Assembly: GCA_017849555.1 (NCBI GenBank)
Contig: JAFIGU010000056.1
Coordinates: forward strand, 1-64,000
Reading direction: 5' to 3'
Origin: Sphingomonas sp.
GTDB taxonomy: Bacteria; Pseudomonadota; Alphaproteobacteria; Sphingomonadales; Sphingomonadaceae
Length of the DNA stretch: 64,000 bases
Part shown: positions 16,497-26,372 of the stretch, piece by piece
How positions within the stretch are numbered: position 1 is the first letter of the stretch
Layout: each line of letters begins with the position of its first letter
The notes under the pieces: model-generated
Databases searched by the model: none
Seen by the model: the letters and a program-made list of their open reading frames with translations, nothing else
Told to the model about the DNA's origin: nothing
Position numbers and translations under genes: made by a program

Positions 16497-16922
16497 ATGC
16501 GTGTACGGCTCAACGTCTATTTCCCGCCCGCGCTCGCCAAGCAGGTCGACGAACTGGCGATCCGGCGGCGCATCTCGCGATCGGCCATCGTTGAGGCGGC
16601 CGTCACGTCCTACCTGTCGCCGGACGGCGTTGACCGGATGGAGGCGGCGTTCGCCCGCCGCCTCGACCGGCTGTCGCGTCAGATGCAGCGGCTCGAACGC
16701 AACACGGGTCTTTCGACCGAGGCGCTGGCGCTGTTCGTCCGGTTCTGGCTCTCGGTAACGCCGCCGCTGCCCGACGAGGATCAAGCAGCAGCGCAGATCA
16801 AGGGGCGTAAGCGCTACGAGGGGTTCATCGAGACGCTCGGTCGCCGCTTTGCCAGCGGGAAAAGCTTGCTCGACGAGATACCCGAAGACGTAAGGCCAAA
16901 AGCGGCAGGTGATTCGGAATAA
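16497..16922 (+). CDS. CopG-type ribbon-helix-helix protein
   Basis: The 141-residue protein starts with a ribbon-helix-helix (MRVRLNVYFPPALAKQVDEL, then RISRSAIVEAAV) and continues with a helical region that includes LSVTPPLPDEDQ. Proteins like this sit between traG and trbB in alphaproteobacterial ICEs and are annotated as CopG family regulators. It could bind oriT as a relaxosome accessory or repress the operon. It begins 9 bases after the TraG stop, and a 171-bp gap follows before TrbB. Confidence 0.85.
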   Translation: MRVRLNVYFPPALAKQVDELAIRRRISRSAIVEAAVTSYLSPDGVDRMEAAFARRLDRLSRQMQRLERNTGLSTEALALFVRFWLSVTPPLPDEDQAAAQIKGRKRYEGFIETLGRRFASGKSLLDEIPEDVRPKAAGDSE

Positions 16923-17093
16923 ATCGCGCTGCATTTGGTCGCCGACGCGTGAGGCCGATCCGCACCCCGTAAGTATCTGCCGCCGCCTCTACTACGCTGT
17001 CAGCTAACTGTTGCTCACTGCCCGTTTCTGCCTCTCTTGATGTGCCCCGACAGCCGGGCGGCGGTTCGCCCGGTTCATTTGAGGGGCCGAGCC

Positions 17094-18080
17094 TTGACCG
17101 TCCATTCTATCCGTTCCGAAGCCAAGTCGCGCGGCGCGCGAATGCTCCGCACGGCACTTGGCGGCTCGATCGCGGCCTGGCTGGACGACCCGGCGGTTAT
17201 CGAAGTGATGCTCAACCCGGACGGTCGGCTGTGGCTCGATCGGCTCGGCGAGGGGATCAGCGACACCGGCGAGACGCTGAGCGCGGCGGACGGCGAACGT
17301 ATCGTCCGCCTGGTCGCGCACCATGTCGGCGTCGAGGTTCACGCGAAATCCCCGCGTGTCTCGGCCGAGCTGCCCGAGGGCGGCGAGCGGTTCGAGGGGC
17401 TGTTGCCGCCCGTCGTCGCCGCACCGGCCTTCGCGATCCGCAAGCCGGCCGTCGCCGTGTTCACGCTCGACGACTATGCGGCTGCGGGCATCATGTCGGC
17501 GGCCGCGGCCGAGGCGCTGCGCGCCGGCGTCGCCGATCGCAGCAACATCCTGATCGCGGGCGGCACCGGCAGCGGCAAGACCACGCTGGTCAACGCGCTG
17601 CTCGCTGAGGTGGCGAAGACTACCGACCGCATCATCCTGATCGAAGACACGCGCGAGCTGCAATGCGCCGCGCCGAACCTCGTCGCCATGCGGACCAAGG
17701 ATGGCGTCGTGTCGCTGTCCGATCTTGTCCGGTCCAGCCTGCGGCTGCGACCCGACCGCATCCCGATCGGCGAGGTGCGCGGCGCCGAGGCGCTCGACCT
17801 GCTCAAAGCCTGGGGCACCGGCCACCCCGGCGGCATCGGCACAATCCACGCCGGGACCGCGCTTGGAGCGCTACGCCGGATGGAGCAGCTCATTCAGGAG
17901 GCCGTCGTCACGGTCCCGCGTGCGCTACTCGCCGAGACGATCGACCTGATCGCCGTTTTGGTCCGCGACGGCCACGGCCGGCGTCTTGCCGAGCTGGCCC
18001 GCGTCGAAGGGCTCGACCTCGCCACCGGCGACTACCGCCTCACTCCGCTTTCCCACCCCCAGCCAGGAGACCTCAAATGA
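17094..18080 (+). CDS. trbB: P-type conjugative transfer ATPase TrbB
   Basis: The 328-residue protein is a VirB11-type secretion ATPase. It has [18 protein letters not shown] in the N-terminal domain, Walker [16 protein letters not shown] (about 158), the Asp box LIEDTREL and the conserved [15 protein letters not shown] and [12 protein letters not shown] pieces. It forms a hexamer at the inner face of the membrane and powers channel and pilus assembly. TTG 17094 is preferred: GAGGGG lies just upstream and the protein then starts like its relatives ([17 protein letters not shown]). An upstream ATG at 17037 would add 19 unrelated residues. Confidence 0.93.
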   Translation: MTVHSIRSEAKSRGARMLRTALGGSIAAWLDDPAVIEVMLNPDGRLWLDRLGEGISDTGETLSAADGERIVRLVAHHVGVEVHAKSPRVSAELPEGGERFEGLLPPVVAAPAFAIRKPAVAVFTLDDYAAAGIMSAAAAEALRAGVADRSNILIAGGTGSGKTTLVNALLAEVAKTTDRIILIEDTRELQCAAPNLVAMRTKDGVVSLSDLVRSSLRLRPDRIPIGEVRGAEALDLLKAWGTGHPGGIGTIHAGTALGALRRMEQLIQEAVVTVPRALLAETIDLIAVLVRDGHGRRLAELARVEGLDLATGDYRLTPLSHPQPGDLK

Positions 18081-18409
18081 TCCATGCCCTTCGGCGTGGC
18101 GCACGCCGCGCCATGCTCGCCGCTTCCGTCAGCGTCCTCGCCATCACGATTGCTGCGCCCGCCTACGCCTCGGGTTCGTCGATGCCTTGGGAAGCGCCGC
18201 TGCAATCCATCCTCGAATCCATCCAAGGCCCGGTCGCCAAGATCGTCGCGGTAATCATCATCATCGTGACCGGCCTGACGCTGGCGTTCGGGGACACCAG
18301 CGGCGGATTCCGCCGGCTGATCCAGATCGTGTTCGGCCTCTCGATCGCCTTCGCCGCGTCGAGCTTCTTCCTGTCGTTCTTCAGCTTCGGCGGGGGAGCG
18401 CTCGTCTGA
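18077..18409 (+). CDS. trbC: Conjugal transfer pilin TrbC
   Basis: The 110-residue protein has a signal peptide ending near PAYASG and two hydrophobic segments (IVAVIIIIVTGLTLAF and LSIAFAASSFFLSFF) separated by GDTSGGFRRLIQI, the TrbC/VirB2 pilin pattern. After export it would be trimmed and circularised by the TraF-like peptidase. Its ATG overlaps the TrbB stop (ATGA) and its stop overlaps the TrbD start. Confidence 0.92.
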   Translation: MIHALRRGARRAMLAASVSVLAITIAAPAYASGSSMPWEAPLQSILESIQGPVAKIVAVIIIIVTGLTLAFGDTSGGFRRLIQIVFGLSIAFAASSFFLSFFSFGGGALV

Positions 18410-18678
18410 TGGAAGCGGGTGAGCCGATCACGGGTTTTACCGCGCCCGTCCACCGCGCGCTGACCGAGCCGATCCTGCTCGGCGGTGCGCCGCGGGCGCT
18501 CGCCATCGTCAACGGGACGCTGGCGGGCGCGATCGGCCTCGGCCTTCGCCTCTGGATCGCCGGCCTCGTCATCTGGGCGATCGGCCACGCGCTCTCGGTC
18601 TGGGCCGCCCGCCGCGACCCGCAGTTCGTCGACGTCGCCCGCCGCCACCTCCGTTACCCAACATGGATGCAGCCATGA
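18409..18678 (+). CDS. trbD: Conjugal transfer protein TrbD
   Basis: This 89-residue protein has the TrbD/VirB3 form: an N-terminal PVHRALTEPILLGGAPRAL segment followed by two membrane spans (IVNGTLAGAIGLGLRLW and AGLVIWAIGHALSVWAA), and an end with RRDPQFVDVARRHLRYP. VirB3 proteins sit in the inner membrane and assemble with the VirB4 ATPase, here TrbE, whose gene overlaps its end. Confidence 0.92.
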   Translation: MEAGEPITGFTAPVHRALTEPILLGGAPRALAIVNGTLAGAIGLGLRLWIAGLVIWAIGHALSVWAARRDPQFVDVARRHLRYPTWMQP

Positions 18679-21110
18679 TGAGCTTGACCGAATACCGCAA
18701 TAAGGCAGCGCGTCTTCCCGACTTCCTGCCGTGGGCCGCGCTGGTCGGCGAAGGGGTCGTGCTCAACAAGGACGGCAGCTTCCAACGCACGGCGCGTTTT
18801 CGCGGACCGGACCTTGATTCCGCGACGCCGGCCGAGTTGGTCGCCGCTACCGCGCGGCTGAATAGCGCGCTCCGTCGGCTCGGCTCGGGCTGGGCGATCT
18901 TCGTCGAAGCGCAGCGCACGCCGGCGCTCGACTATCCGTCATCGGAGTTTCCCGATCCCGTCTCGGCGCTGGTCGAGATGGAGCGCCGCGAACAGTTCCG
19001 TGAAGAGGGCGCGCATTTCGAGAGCCGCTATTTCCTGACGCTGTTGTGGATGCCGCCCGCCGAAGACGCCGCGCGCGCCGAAGGCTGGCTCTACGAGGGC
19101 CGGGCAAGCTCGGGCGTCGATCCGTGGGAACTACTCAAGGGCTTCACCGATCGCAGCGACCGCGTCCTGAACCTGGTCGAAGGCTTTGTGCCCGAGGTCC
19201 GCTGGCTCGACGACGCCGAGACGCTGACCTACCTCCATTCGACCGTCTCCACCCGGCGTCAGCGCGTCCGCTTGCCCGAGACGCCCATGCACCTCGACGC
19301 GCTGCTCGCCGACGAGCCGCTGACCGGCGGGCTGGAGCCGCGCCTGGGTGACCATCATCTTCGCACATTGACGATCACTGGATTCCCGAGCGTCACTTTC
19401 CCCGGCCTGCTCGATGAACTGAACCGGCTCGCCTTCGAGTATCGCTGGTCAACCCGAGCGCTCATGCTCGACAAGACCGACGCGGCCAAGCTCCTGACCA
19501 AGATCAGACGGCAGTGGTTCGCCAAGCGCAAGTCGATCGCCGCTATCCTCAAGGAAGTGATGACGAACGAGGCGTCGGTCCTGATGGACTCAGACGCCTC
19601 GAACAAGGCAGCCGACGCCGACACCGCCCTGCAGGAGCTAGGCGCCGACTATGCCGGTATGGCCTATGTCACCGCTACGGTGACGGTGTGGGACCGCGAC
19701 CCCGCCATTGCCGCCGAGAAATTGCGGCTGGTCGAAAAGGTCGTCCAGGGCCGCGACTTCACTGTCATTCCGGAGGGCATGAACGCGATCGAGGCATGGC
19801 TGGGGAGTCTCCCGGGCCACATCTACGCGAACGTCCGTCAGCCCCCGATTTCCACCATCAATCTCGCCCACCTGATCCCCCTGTCAGCAGTATGGGCGGG
19901 GCCGGAACGGGACGAGCATTTCGGTGCGCCCCCCTTGCTCTATGGCAAGACCGAAGGCTCGACCCCGTTCCGGTTTTCCCTTCACGTCGGCGATGTCGGC
20001 CACACGCTGATCGTCGGCCCGACCGGCGCCGGCAAGTCGGTGCTGCTCGCTCTGATGGCGATGCAGTTCCGCCGCTACGAGAACGGCCAGGTCTTCGCCT
20101 TCGACTTCGGCGGCAGCATCCGCGCCGCCGCGATCGGCATGGGCGGCGACTGGCAGGATCTCGGCGGGATGCTCGCCGACGAGACTGGTGACGGCGTGCA
20201 GCTCCAGCCGCTCGCCCACATCGACGATTCGGCCGAGCGTGCCTGGGCCGCGGAATGGTTGGCGGCGATCCTCGCCTCCGAAGGCGTCGCGGTCGATCCG
20301 CAGGCCAAGGAGCATATCTGGTCCGCGCTCGGCTCGCTGGCGTCCGCGCCGATAGGCGAGCGCACGCTGACCGGCCTTTCCGTCCTGCTGCAAAGCCAAC
20401 AGCTCAAACAAGCGCTGGCCTCCTATTGCATCGGCGGACCGTGGGGGCGGCTGCTCGACGCCGAGGCCGAGCGACTCGGCGAAGCGTCGGTGCAGGCGTT
20501 CGAGACCGAAGGCTTGGTCGGCGCCGGATCGGCCGCCGCCGTCCTGTCCTACCTGTTCCACCGGATCGAAGGTCGGCTTGACGGTTCGCCCACGCTCATC
20601 ATCATCGACGAGGGCTGGCTGGTTCTCGACAGCCCGGACTTCGCGGCGCAGCTCCGCGAGTGGTTGAAGACCCTGCGGAAGAAGAACGCCAGCGTCGTCT
20701 TCGCTACGCAGAGTCTCGCGGACATCGAAACGTCGAGCATCGCGCCAGCCATTATCGAGAGCTGCCCGACGCGCATCTTCCTGCCGAACGAGCGCGCGGC
20801 CGAACCCCAGATCGCTGCCATCTACGGGCGGTTCGGCCTCAATGCCCGGCAGATCGAAATCCTCAGCCGGGCGACGCCGAAGCGCGACTATTACTGCCAG
20901 TCGCGACGCGGTAACCGCCTGTTCGAGCTGGGGCTGGGCGAGGTCGCGTTGGCCTTCGCCGCCGCGTCGTCGAAGTCCGACCAGCTCCGCATCGCCGAGA
21001 TCATCGAAACCCACGGCACCTCCGCCTTCGCGGCCGAGTGGCTGCGCCATCGCGGCTGCGCCTGGGCCGTCGAGCTTCTTCCCCCCAACCAGCAGGAGTT
21101 ACCGCTATGA
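18675..21110 (+). CDS. trbE: Conjugal transfer ATPase TrbE (VirB4 family)
   Basis: The 811-residue protein begins MMSLTEYRNKAARLPDFLPW, as TrbE relatives do. It has a CagE/TrbE N-terminal domain and an ATPase core with Walker A in VGPTGAGKSVLLALM (about 446) and Walker B in LIIIDEGWLVLDS (about 640). Other landmarks are the FAFDFGGSIRAAAIGMGG stretch and CPTRIFLPNERA. It is the large energiser of the type IV secretion channel. ATG 18675 gives an ATGA overlap with TrbD; ATG 18678 is equally possible. Confidence 0.95.
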   Translation: MMSLTEYRNKAARLPDFLPWAALVGEGVVLNKDGSFQRTARFRGPDLDSATPAELVAATARLNSALRRLGSGWAIFVEAQRTPALDYPSSEFPDPVSALVEMERREQFREEGAHFESRYFLTLLWMPPAEDAARAEGWLYEGRASSGVDPWELLKGFTDRSDRVLNLVEGFVPEVRWLDDAETLTYLHSTVSTRRQRVRLPETPMHLDALLADEPLTGGLEPRLGDHHLRTLTITGFPSVTFPGLLDELNRLAFEYRWSTRALMLDKTDAAKLLTKIRRQWFAKRKSIAAILKEVMTNEASVLMDSDASNKAADADTALQELGADYAGMAYVTATVTVWDRDPAIAAEKLRLVEKVVQGRDFTVIPEGMNAIEAWLGSLPGHIYANVRQPPISTINLAHLIPLSAVWAGPERDEHFGAPPLLYGKTEGSTPFRFSLHVGDVGHTLIVGPTGAGKSVLLALMAMQFRRYENGQVFAFDFGGSIRAAAIGMGGDWQDLGGMLADETGDGVQLQPLAHIDDSAERAWAAEWLAAILASEGVAVDPQAKEHIWSALGSLASAPIGERTLTGLSVLLQSQQLKQALASYCIGGPWGRLLDAEAERLGEASVQAFETEGLVGAGSAAAVLSYLFHRIEGRLDGSPTLIIIDEGWLVLDSPDFAAQLREWLKTLRKKNASVVFATQSLADIETSSIAPAIIESCPTRIFLPNERAAEPQIAAIYGRFGLNARQIEILSRATPKRDYYCQSRRGNRLFELGLGEVALAFAAASSKSDQLRIAEIIETHGTSAFAAEWLRHRGCAWAVELLPPNQQELPL

Positions 21111-21823
21111 AGACCAGAATCCTGCGCCGCGCCATCATGGCCGGCGTTCTCGCCACGTCGGGCGTCATGGGCATCACCGCCGCGACCCCGGCCTACGCGC
21201 AGTTCGGCGGGATCGTCTATGATCCGACCAACTACGCGCAGAACGTGCTGACCGCCGCCCGGTCGCTTGAGCAGATCAACAACCAGATTCAGCAAATCCA
21301 GAACCAAGCCACCAGCCTCATCAATCAGGCGAGGAACCTGGCCTCGCTGCCGTTCAGCACGCTCGCGACCTTGCAGACGCAAATCCAGCGCACCCAACAG
21401 CTCATCAGCCAGGCGCAGCGCATCGCCTACGATGTCCAGTCGATCGATCAGGCATTCACCGGCCGCTACAATGGTGCGACGACCTCCACCTCGAACGCGC
21501 AGATGGTCGCCAATGCGCAGGAAAGCTGGAAAACGAGCGTCGCGGCCTTTCAGGACACGCTGAGGGTTCAGGCGGGCGTCGTCGGCAATATCGACGGCGC
21601 GCGCACCAGCATGAACGGGCTAGTCAATGCGAGCCAGTCGGCGACCGGCGCCTTGCAGGCGGCGCAGGCCGGCAACCAACTTCTCGCGCTTCAGGCTCAG
21701 CAGATCGCCGATCTGACCGCGCTGGTCGCGTCGCAATCGCGGGCGCAGACGCTCGAAATGGCGCGTCAGACGCAGATCGAGGCGGACGCTCAGGAGCGGT
21801 TCCGCCGCTTCATGGGCAACTGA
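21107..21823 (+). CDS. trbJ: Conjugal transfer protein TrbJ (VirB5-like)
   Basis: The 238-residue protein has a signal peptide ending near TPAYAQF, then the TrbJ start GGIVYDPTNYAQNVLTAARS and long Gln/Asn-rich coiled-coil helices (QINNQIQQIQNQATSLINQA). The C-terminus LEMARQTQIEADAQERFRRF is typical. TrbJ is periplasmic and contributes to the pilus tip or mating pair stability. The ATG overlaps the TrbE stop. Confidence 0.93.
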   Translation: MKTRILRRAIMAGVLATSGVMGITAATPAYAQFGGIVYDPTNYAQNVLTAARSLEQINNQIQQIQNQATSLINQARNLASLPFSTLATLQTQIQRTQQLISQAQRIAYDVQSIDQAFTGRYNGATTSTSNAQMVANAQESWKTSVAAFQDTLRVQAGVVGNIDGARTSMNGLVNASQSATGALQAAQAGNQLLALQAQQIADLTALVASQSRAQTLEMARQTQIEADAQERFRRFMGN

Positions 21824-21833
21824 GCCATCCGCG

Positions 21834-22145
21834 ATGCTGCACGCGATCTCACGCACTGCCAGGATCGCGGGCGTCGCGGCGCTGGCCGGTTTGATGATGA
21901 CGGTGGCGATAGTGTCCGCCCTTCACCAGCCGGAAGCTGCGCCGCCGACGTCCGTCGCCGGGCCTGGGGACGCGCATCTCGATCGGCTCGCGCGCGAGCT
22001 GGATCGCTGCGCCACGCTCACCATGCCGGACTCGGGCTGTGAAACAGCCTGGGCCGAGAACCGCCGCCGCTTCTTCCGCCAGCCCGCCCCAGCGGCCGAC
22101 GGCGATAGGGGCTCGACCGGACCTGCCGAGAACACCGCGCCATGA
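21834..22145 (+). CDS. trbK: Putative entry exclusion protein TrbK-alt
   Basis: This 103-residue protein has a single hydrophobic N-terminal span (VAALAGLMMTVAIVSAL) and a short tail with DRLARELDRCATLTMPDSGC and AWAENRRRFF, the form of the TrbK-alt family annotated in alphaproteobacterial trb operons. Exclusion proteins block redundant transfer into a cell that already has the element. It lies between trbJ and trbL and its end overlaps trbL (ATGA), which fits operon order. The exclusion role is by family only. Confidence 0.8.
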   Translation: MLHAISRTARIAGVAALAGLMMTVAIVSALHQPEAAPPTSVAGPGDAHLDRLARELDRCATLTMPDSGCETAWAENRRRFFRQPAPAADGDRGSTGPAENTAP

Positions 22146-23449
22146 ACGACACCAGCGTCATCGACACCTTCCTCAACGTCTTCACCAGCTACATCAACAG
22201 CGGGTTCGGCTTGCTGGGCGGCGAGGTCAGCTTCCTCTCGACCACGCTGATCGCCATCGACGTGACGCTGGCGGGGCTGTTCTGGGCTTGGGGCGCCGAC
22301 GAGGACGTACTTCAGCGTCTCGTCAAGAAGACGCTCTATATCGGCGCCTTCGCCTTCATCATCGGCAACTTCTCCAACCTCGCCAACATCGTCTTCCAGT
22401 CGTTCGCCGGGCTCGGCCTCAAGGCGAGCGGCAGCGCGATGTCGATCGCCGATTTCATGAAGCCCGGTACGATCGCCGCGACAGGGCTTCAGGCGGCAAA
22501 GCCTCTCCTCGATGCAGCCGGGCAGTTCTCCAGCCTCTGGGCTGTCTTCGCCAACCTCGCGCTGCTCCTCGTCCTCTTGATCGCCTGGCTGATCGTCGTG
22601 CTCGCCTTCTTCGTGATCGCCGTCCAGGTCTTCATCACGCTGATCGAGTTCAAATTGGTGACGCTGGCAGGCTTCGTGCTGCTGCCCTTCGCCTTTTTCA
22701 ACCAGACCGCCTTCATGGCGGAGCGAGTGCTGGGCCACATCGTCTCCACCGGCATCAAGGTGCTGGTACTCGCGGTCATAACCGGCATCGGCACGACTCT
22801 GTTCAGCCAGTTCACCAGCGCCAACCTTGGCGCGACGCCCGACATCAATCAGGTCATGGCGATCGCGCTCGCCGCCCTGTCGCTGCTGGGACTTTCGATC
22901 TTCGGTCCCTCCATCGCCAATGGCATCGTCTCGGGTGGTCCCGCCCTTGGCGCGGGCGCTGCTGCCGGAACCGCGCTCGCGGCCGGCGGGGCGCTGGTAG
23001 GCGGCGCGGCGGCCGCCCGTCTTGGCGTCGGCGCGGCTGCCGGCATGATCGGCGGGGCGGCCAGAGGCGGCGCGTTCGCCTCTGGTGCGGCGAGCAGCGC
23101 CTATGCCCTCGGCTCGGCCGGCAAGACCGGCGGGGCGGCGGTGGCGGGCGGCGCGGCCGGCGTCGGCCGAGCAGCGGCGGGCGCGATCCTCTCGCCGCTG
23201 CGTAAGGCCGCGGCCTCGCTCAAGGACAGCTATCGCTCAGGCGGTCGCGCCGGTGTCACCGCCACCGGCGGCACTATCTCCGGCGGAGCCGCGTCAGCCG
23301 CATCGTCCGCCGACGGTCCGCCCGCCTGGGCCGCCGCCATGAAACGCCGCCAGACCATGACCCACGGCGCAACCATCGCCGCCCACACGCTGCGCTCCGG
23401 CGATGGCGGCGGCGGCGGCGCGTCCGTCGATCTCAGCCAGAAGGACTAA
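22142..23449 (+). CDS. trbL: Conjugal transfer protein TrbL (VirB6-like)
   Basis: The 435-residue protein is a polytopic membrane protein with five to six spans between residues 20 and 260 and the family piece FTSYINSGFGLLGGEVSFLS near the start. A further landmark is the LIEFKLVTLAGFVLLPFAFF stretch. The last 170 residues are Gly/Ala rich (low complexity), common in TrbL. It forms part of the inner-membrane pore. Confidence 0.93.
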   Translation: MNDTSVIDTFLNVFTSYINSGFGLLGGEVSFLSTTLIAIDVTLAGLFWAWGADEDVLQRLVKKTLYIGAFAFIIGNFSNLANIVFQSFAGLGLKASGSAMSIADFMKPGTIAATGLQAAKPLLDAAGQFSSLWAVFANLALLLVLLIAWLIVVLAFFVIAVQVFITLIEFKLVTLAGFVLLPFAFFNQTAFMAERVLGHIVSTGIKVLVLAVITGIGTTLFSQFTSANLGATPDINQVMAIALAALSLLGLSIFGPSIANGIVSGGPALGAGAAAGTALAAGGALVGGAAAARLGVGAAAGMIGGAARGGAFASGAASSAYALGSAGKTGGAAVAGGAAGVGRAAAGAILSPLRKAAASLKDSYRSGGRAGVTATGGTISGGAASAASSADGPPAWAAAMKRRQTMTHGATIAAHTLRSGDGGGGGASVDLSQKD

Positions 23450-23455
23450 CCGCCC

Positions 23456-24139
23456 ATGTTCCGACGACCCATCATCCGCTACGGCCAGACGCCCGAACCC
23501 ACGACGCCCTACCAGCGCGCCGCCCAAGCCTGGGACGACCGTATCGGCTCCGCCCGCGTGCAGGCGAAGAATTGGCGGCTTGCCTTCTTCGGCGTGCTCG
23601 CTTTGTCGGGCGGGCTGGCCGGCGGTCTCGTCTGGCAATCCGCTCGCGGTCATATCGTGCCGTGGGTTGTCCAGGTCGATAAGCTCGGCGAGGCGCAGGC
23701 CGTCGCGCCCGCCGAGGCCGGCTACCTTCCGACCGACCCGCAGATCGCCTTCCACCTCGCGCGCTTCATCGAGGAGGTGCGCAGCATCCCCGCCGATCCG
23801 ATCGTCGTGCGGCAGAACTGGCTTCGCGCGTACGATTTTACGACCGATAAGGGCGCGCTGTTCCTCAACGACTACGCCCGCGCCAATGACCCGTTCGCCC
23901 AGATCGGCAAGGTTCAGGTCGCAGTGGACGTGTCCAGCGTCATTCGAGCTTCGCCCGAGAGCTTCCGGGTTGCCTGGACCGAGCGGCGCTATCAGGACGG
24001 CAGCCTGGCCGCGACCGAGCGCTGGTCCGCCATCCTCACCGTCGTCTTCGTGTCCCCGCGCACGCCCGATGCCCTGCGCAAAAACCCGCTCGGGGTCTTC
24101 GTCAACTCCCTCAATTGGTCAAAGGAATTGTCGCAATGA
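23456..24139 (+). CDS. trbF: Conjugal transfer protein TrbF (VirB8-like)
   Basis: The 227-residue protein has a short cytoplasmic head, one membrane span (LAFFGVLALSGGLAGGLVW) and a periplasmic domain with VPWVVQVDKLGEAQAV and VDVSSVIRASPESFRVAW. The end has DALRKNPLGVFVNSLNWSKE. This is the VirB8 scaffold of the inner-membrane complex. It follows trbL by 6 bases and overlaps trbG. Confidence 0.93.
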   Translation: MFRRPIIRYGQTPEPTTPYQRAAQAWDDRIGSARVQAKNWRLAFFGVLALSGGLAGGLVWQSARGHIVPWVVQVDKLGEAQAVAPAEAGYLPTDPQIAFHLARFIEEVRSIPADPIVVRQNWLRAYDFTTDKGALFLNDYARANDPFAQIGKVQVAVDVSSVIRASPESFRVAWTERRYQDGSLAATERWSAILTVVFVSPRTPDALRKNPLGVFVNSLNWSKELSQ

Positions 24140-25146
24140 CGCGCCCAACGCTTCGCCATGCCGCTTCCGCGGCCCTGCTCGTATCTGCTTCGGCACTCGC
24201 CGGCTGCGCCACGGCGGCCAAGCCGCCGGCAATAGCCTATGACGATCCGCCCCCTGCCATCGCGGCGACCCCTGCGCCCGAGGCCCCCAAGCCGGTCGAA
24301 GTGGTTACGGTCCCCGAGCCGCTGCCGCTGCCCGGCCAGCTCAAGCCGGTCGCGCCGGATTCCCGCCCGCCCGAGGCCGCCGATCCGCGCAACCGCGTGG
24401 CCGCGGCCAATGCGGCAGCCCGCGTGCAGCCAGTCAAGGACGGCTTTCTCAACGCAATTCAGCAATATCCGTGGACGGACGGCGCGCTTTATCAGGTCTA
24501 CGCCGCGCCCGGCCAAGTGACGGACATCGCTCTTCAGGAAGGCGAGCAGCTCGTCGGCGCGGGGCCGGTCGCGGCCGGCGACACCGTGCGCTGGATTATC
24601 GGTGATACGATCAGCGGCGCGGGCGCGACGGCACGGGTGCATATCCTCGTCAAGCCGACCCGGCCCGACCTTTCCACCAATCTCGTCATCAATACCGACC
24701 GGCGGACGTATCATCTGGAACTGCGGGCCGGCGCCTCGGCCTACATGGCGTCGGTCTCATGGACCTATCCGCAGGATGCACTGATAGCCTTGCAACGCCG
24801 CAACGCCGCCGCCGTGGCCGCGGCGCCCGTCGCGGCCGGCTTGGACATCGCGTCGCTCAATTTCCGCTATCGCATCGGCGGCGACCGCGCTCCCTGGAAG
24901 CCGCTGCGCGCGTTCGATGACGGCCGCCAAGTCTATGTCGAGTTTCCAGCGGGGATCTCGCAGGGCGAGATGCCGCCGCTGTTCGTGATCGGCTCGGCCG
25001 GCGACGCCGAGCTGGTCAACTTCCGCGTCCAAGGCCGCTACATGGTGGTCGATCGCCTGTTCGCTGCCGCGGAGCTGCGCCTGGGCGACAAGCACAGCGA
25101 GCAGCACGTTCGCATCGTGCGCGATGATGGACGGGGGCGGCCGTGA
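24136..25146 (+). CDS. trbG: Conjugal transfer protein TrbG (VirB9-like)
   Basis: The 336-residue protein has a lipoprotein-like signal (ASALAGC), a Pro-rich linker and a VirB9 beta-domain with TDIALQEGEQLVGAGPVAAG and TARVHILVKPTRPDLSTNL. The C-terminal half carries FNFRYRIGGD-like and VIGSAGDAELVNFRVQG elements. It is a periplasmic/outer-membrane part of the type IV core complex. ATG 24136 overlaps the TrbF stop. Confidence 0.92.
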   Translation: MTRPTLRHAASAALLVSASALAGCATAAKPPAIAYDDPPPAIAATPAPEAPKPVEVVTVPEPLPLPGQLKPVAPDSRPPEAADPRNRVAAANAAARVQPVKDGFLNAIQQYPWTDGALYQVYAAPGQVTDIALQEGEQLVGAGPVAAGDTVRWIIGDTISGAGATARVHILVKPTRPDLSTNLVINTDRRTYHLELRAGASAYMASVSWTYPQDALIALQRRNAAAVAAAPVAAGLDIASLNFRYRIGGDRAPWKPLRAFDDGRQVYVEFPAGISQGEMPPLFVIGSAGDAELVNFRVQGRYMVVDRLFAAAELRLGDKHSEQHVRIVRDDGRGRP

Positions 25147-26372
25147 GCGATCCCGCCGACACCCCCGAAGACGAATCGGCTCCGCCGTCAGCCGATGCGC
25201 GCCCATTCCAGCTCAGAGGCGATCCACCACGCGTCATGCGCCTGTCGAGGAAGGCCCTCGCGGTCGTCGGCGTCGCCGCTGGGCTCGGCATCGGCGGCTC
25301 GCTGATCTACGCCTTGCGGCCTGCCGGCCCGCATGAGGCGAAGGAACTCTATAACACCGACAGCCGGGCCGGCGACGCGATCACGTCCGGGCCGAGGGAT
25401 TATGCGCAAGCTCCACGGCTTGGGCCGCCGCTCCCCGGCGATCTTGGCCGCCCGATCGTCGCGGCGCAGGAGCGCGGCGCGGCGGTCCCCGCGCCGCCCA
25501 TCGGCGGGCAGACCGCGCCTCCCGACCCGCGCGCTCAGGCCGCCGAAGCAGCTCGCCAGCGGGCTGCCCAAGAGCGCGACGCCGCCCGCATCAGCGCAGT
25601 CTTCTTGGGGGGCGGGACCGCCGGCGCGAGCGCATCGCCCGCCCAGCTCGCCGGCTCGGGAGCATCGCCGGTTGCAGCTTCGGCGCCGGCGGCTGCCGCC
25701 GCGCCGACCGCCAGCGGCCAGGGCGATCAGGCGAGCAAACGCGCTTTCCTCGCTCAAGCGTCGAATCAGCAAACGGGGAGCGTAGAACGGCTCACGGCGC
25801 CGGCCTCACCGAACATCGTGCAGGCCGGCAGCATCATCCCGGCCGCGCTCATTACCGGCATCCGTTCCGACCTTCCCGGCCAGATAACCGCGCAGGTGAC
25901 GCAGAACGTCTTTGACAGCCCGACCGGCCGCATCCTGCTCATTCCGCAAGGCGCGCGGCTGATCGGCGAATACGACAGCCAGATCACCGCCGGCCAAACG
26001 CGCTTGCTGCTCGCCTGGGATCGCCTGATCCTGCCGGATGGCCGCTCGATCGTTCTCGAGCGTCAACCCGGCGCCGATGCGGCGGGCTATGCGGGCTTGC
26101 AAGATCGCGTGGACGAGCATTGGGGTAACATGCTCAAGGCTGCCGCGATCTCGACGCTGCTCGGCGTCGGAGCCGAGATGGCGACTAACAACAACGATCC
26201 GCTGGTGCAGGCTCTGCGCTATGGAACGCAGGACACTATCAATCAGACCGGTCAGCAGACAGTTCGCCGCCAGCTCGAAGTGCCGCCGACGCTCACCATT
26301 CGCGCAGGTTATCCGCTCCGCGTGGTTGTCACGCGCGACTTGGTGCTCGATTCTGTGGGAGCAGTCCGATGA
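25143..26372 (+). CDS. trbI: Conjugal transfer protein TrbI (VirB10-like)
   Basis: The 409-residue protein has one N-terminal span (ALAVVGVAAGLGIGGSLIY), a long Pro/Ala-rich linker, and a C-terminal VirB10 domain with IIPAALITGIRSDLPGQITA, LLIPQGARLIGEYDSQI and a final TIRAGYPLRVVVTRDLVL. VirB10 proteins span from inner to outer membrane and gate the channel. The GTG start overlaps the TrbG stop. Confidence 0.93.
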   Translation: MSDPADTPEDESAPPSADARPFQLRGDPPRVMRLSRKALAVVGVAAGLGIGGSLIYALRPAGPHEAKELYNTDSRAGDAITSGPRDYAQAPRLGPPLPGDLGRPIVAAQERGAAVPAPPIGGQTAPPDPRAQAAEAARQRAAQERDAARISAVFLGGGTAGASASPAQLAGSGASPVAASAPAAAAAPTASGQGDQASKRAFLAQASNQQTGSVERLTAPASPNIVQAGSIIPAALITGIRSDLPGQITAQVTQNVFDSPTGRILLIPQGARLIGEYDSQITAGQTRLLLAWDRLILPDGRSIVLERQPGADAAGYAGLQDRVDEHWGNMLKAAAISTLLGVGAEMATNNNDPLVQALRYGTQDTINQTGQQTVRRQLEVPPTLTIRAGYPLRVVVTRDLVLDSVGAVR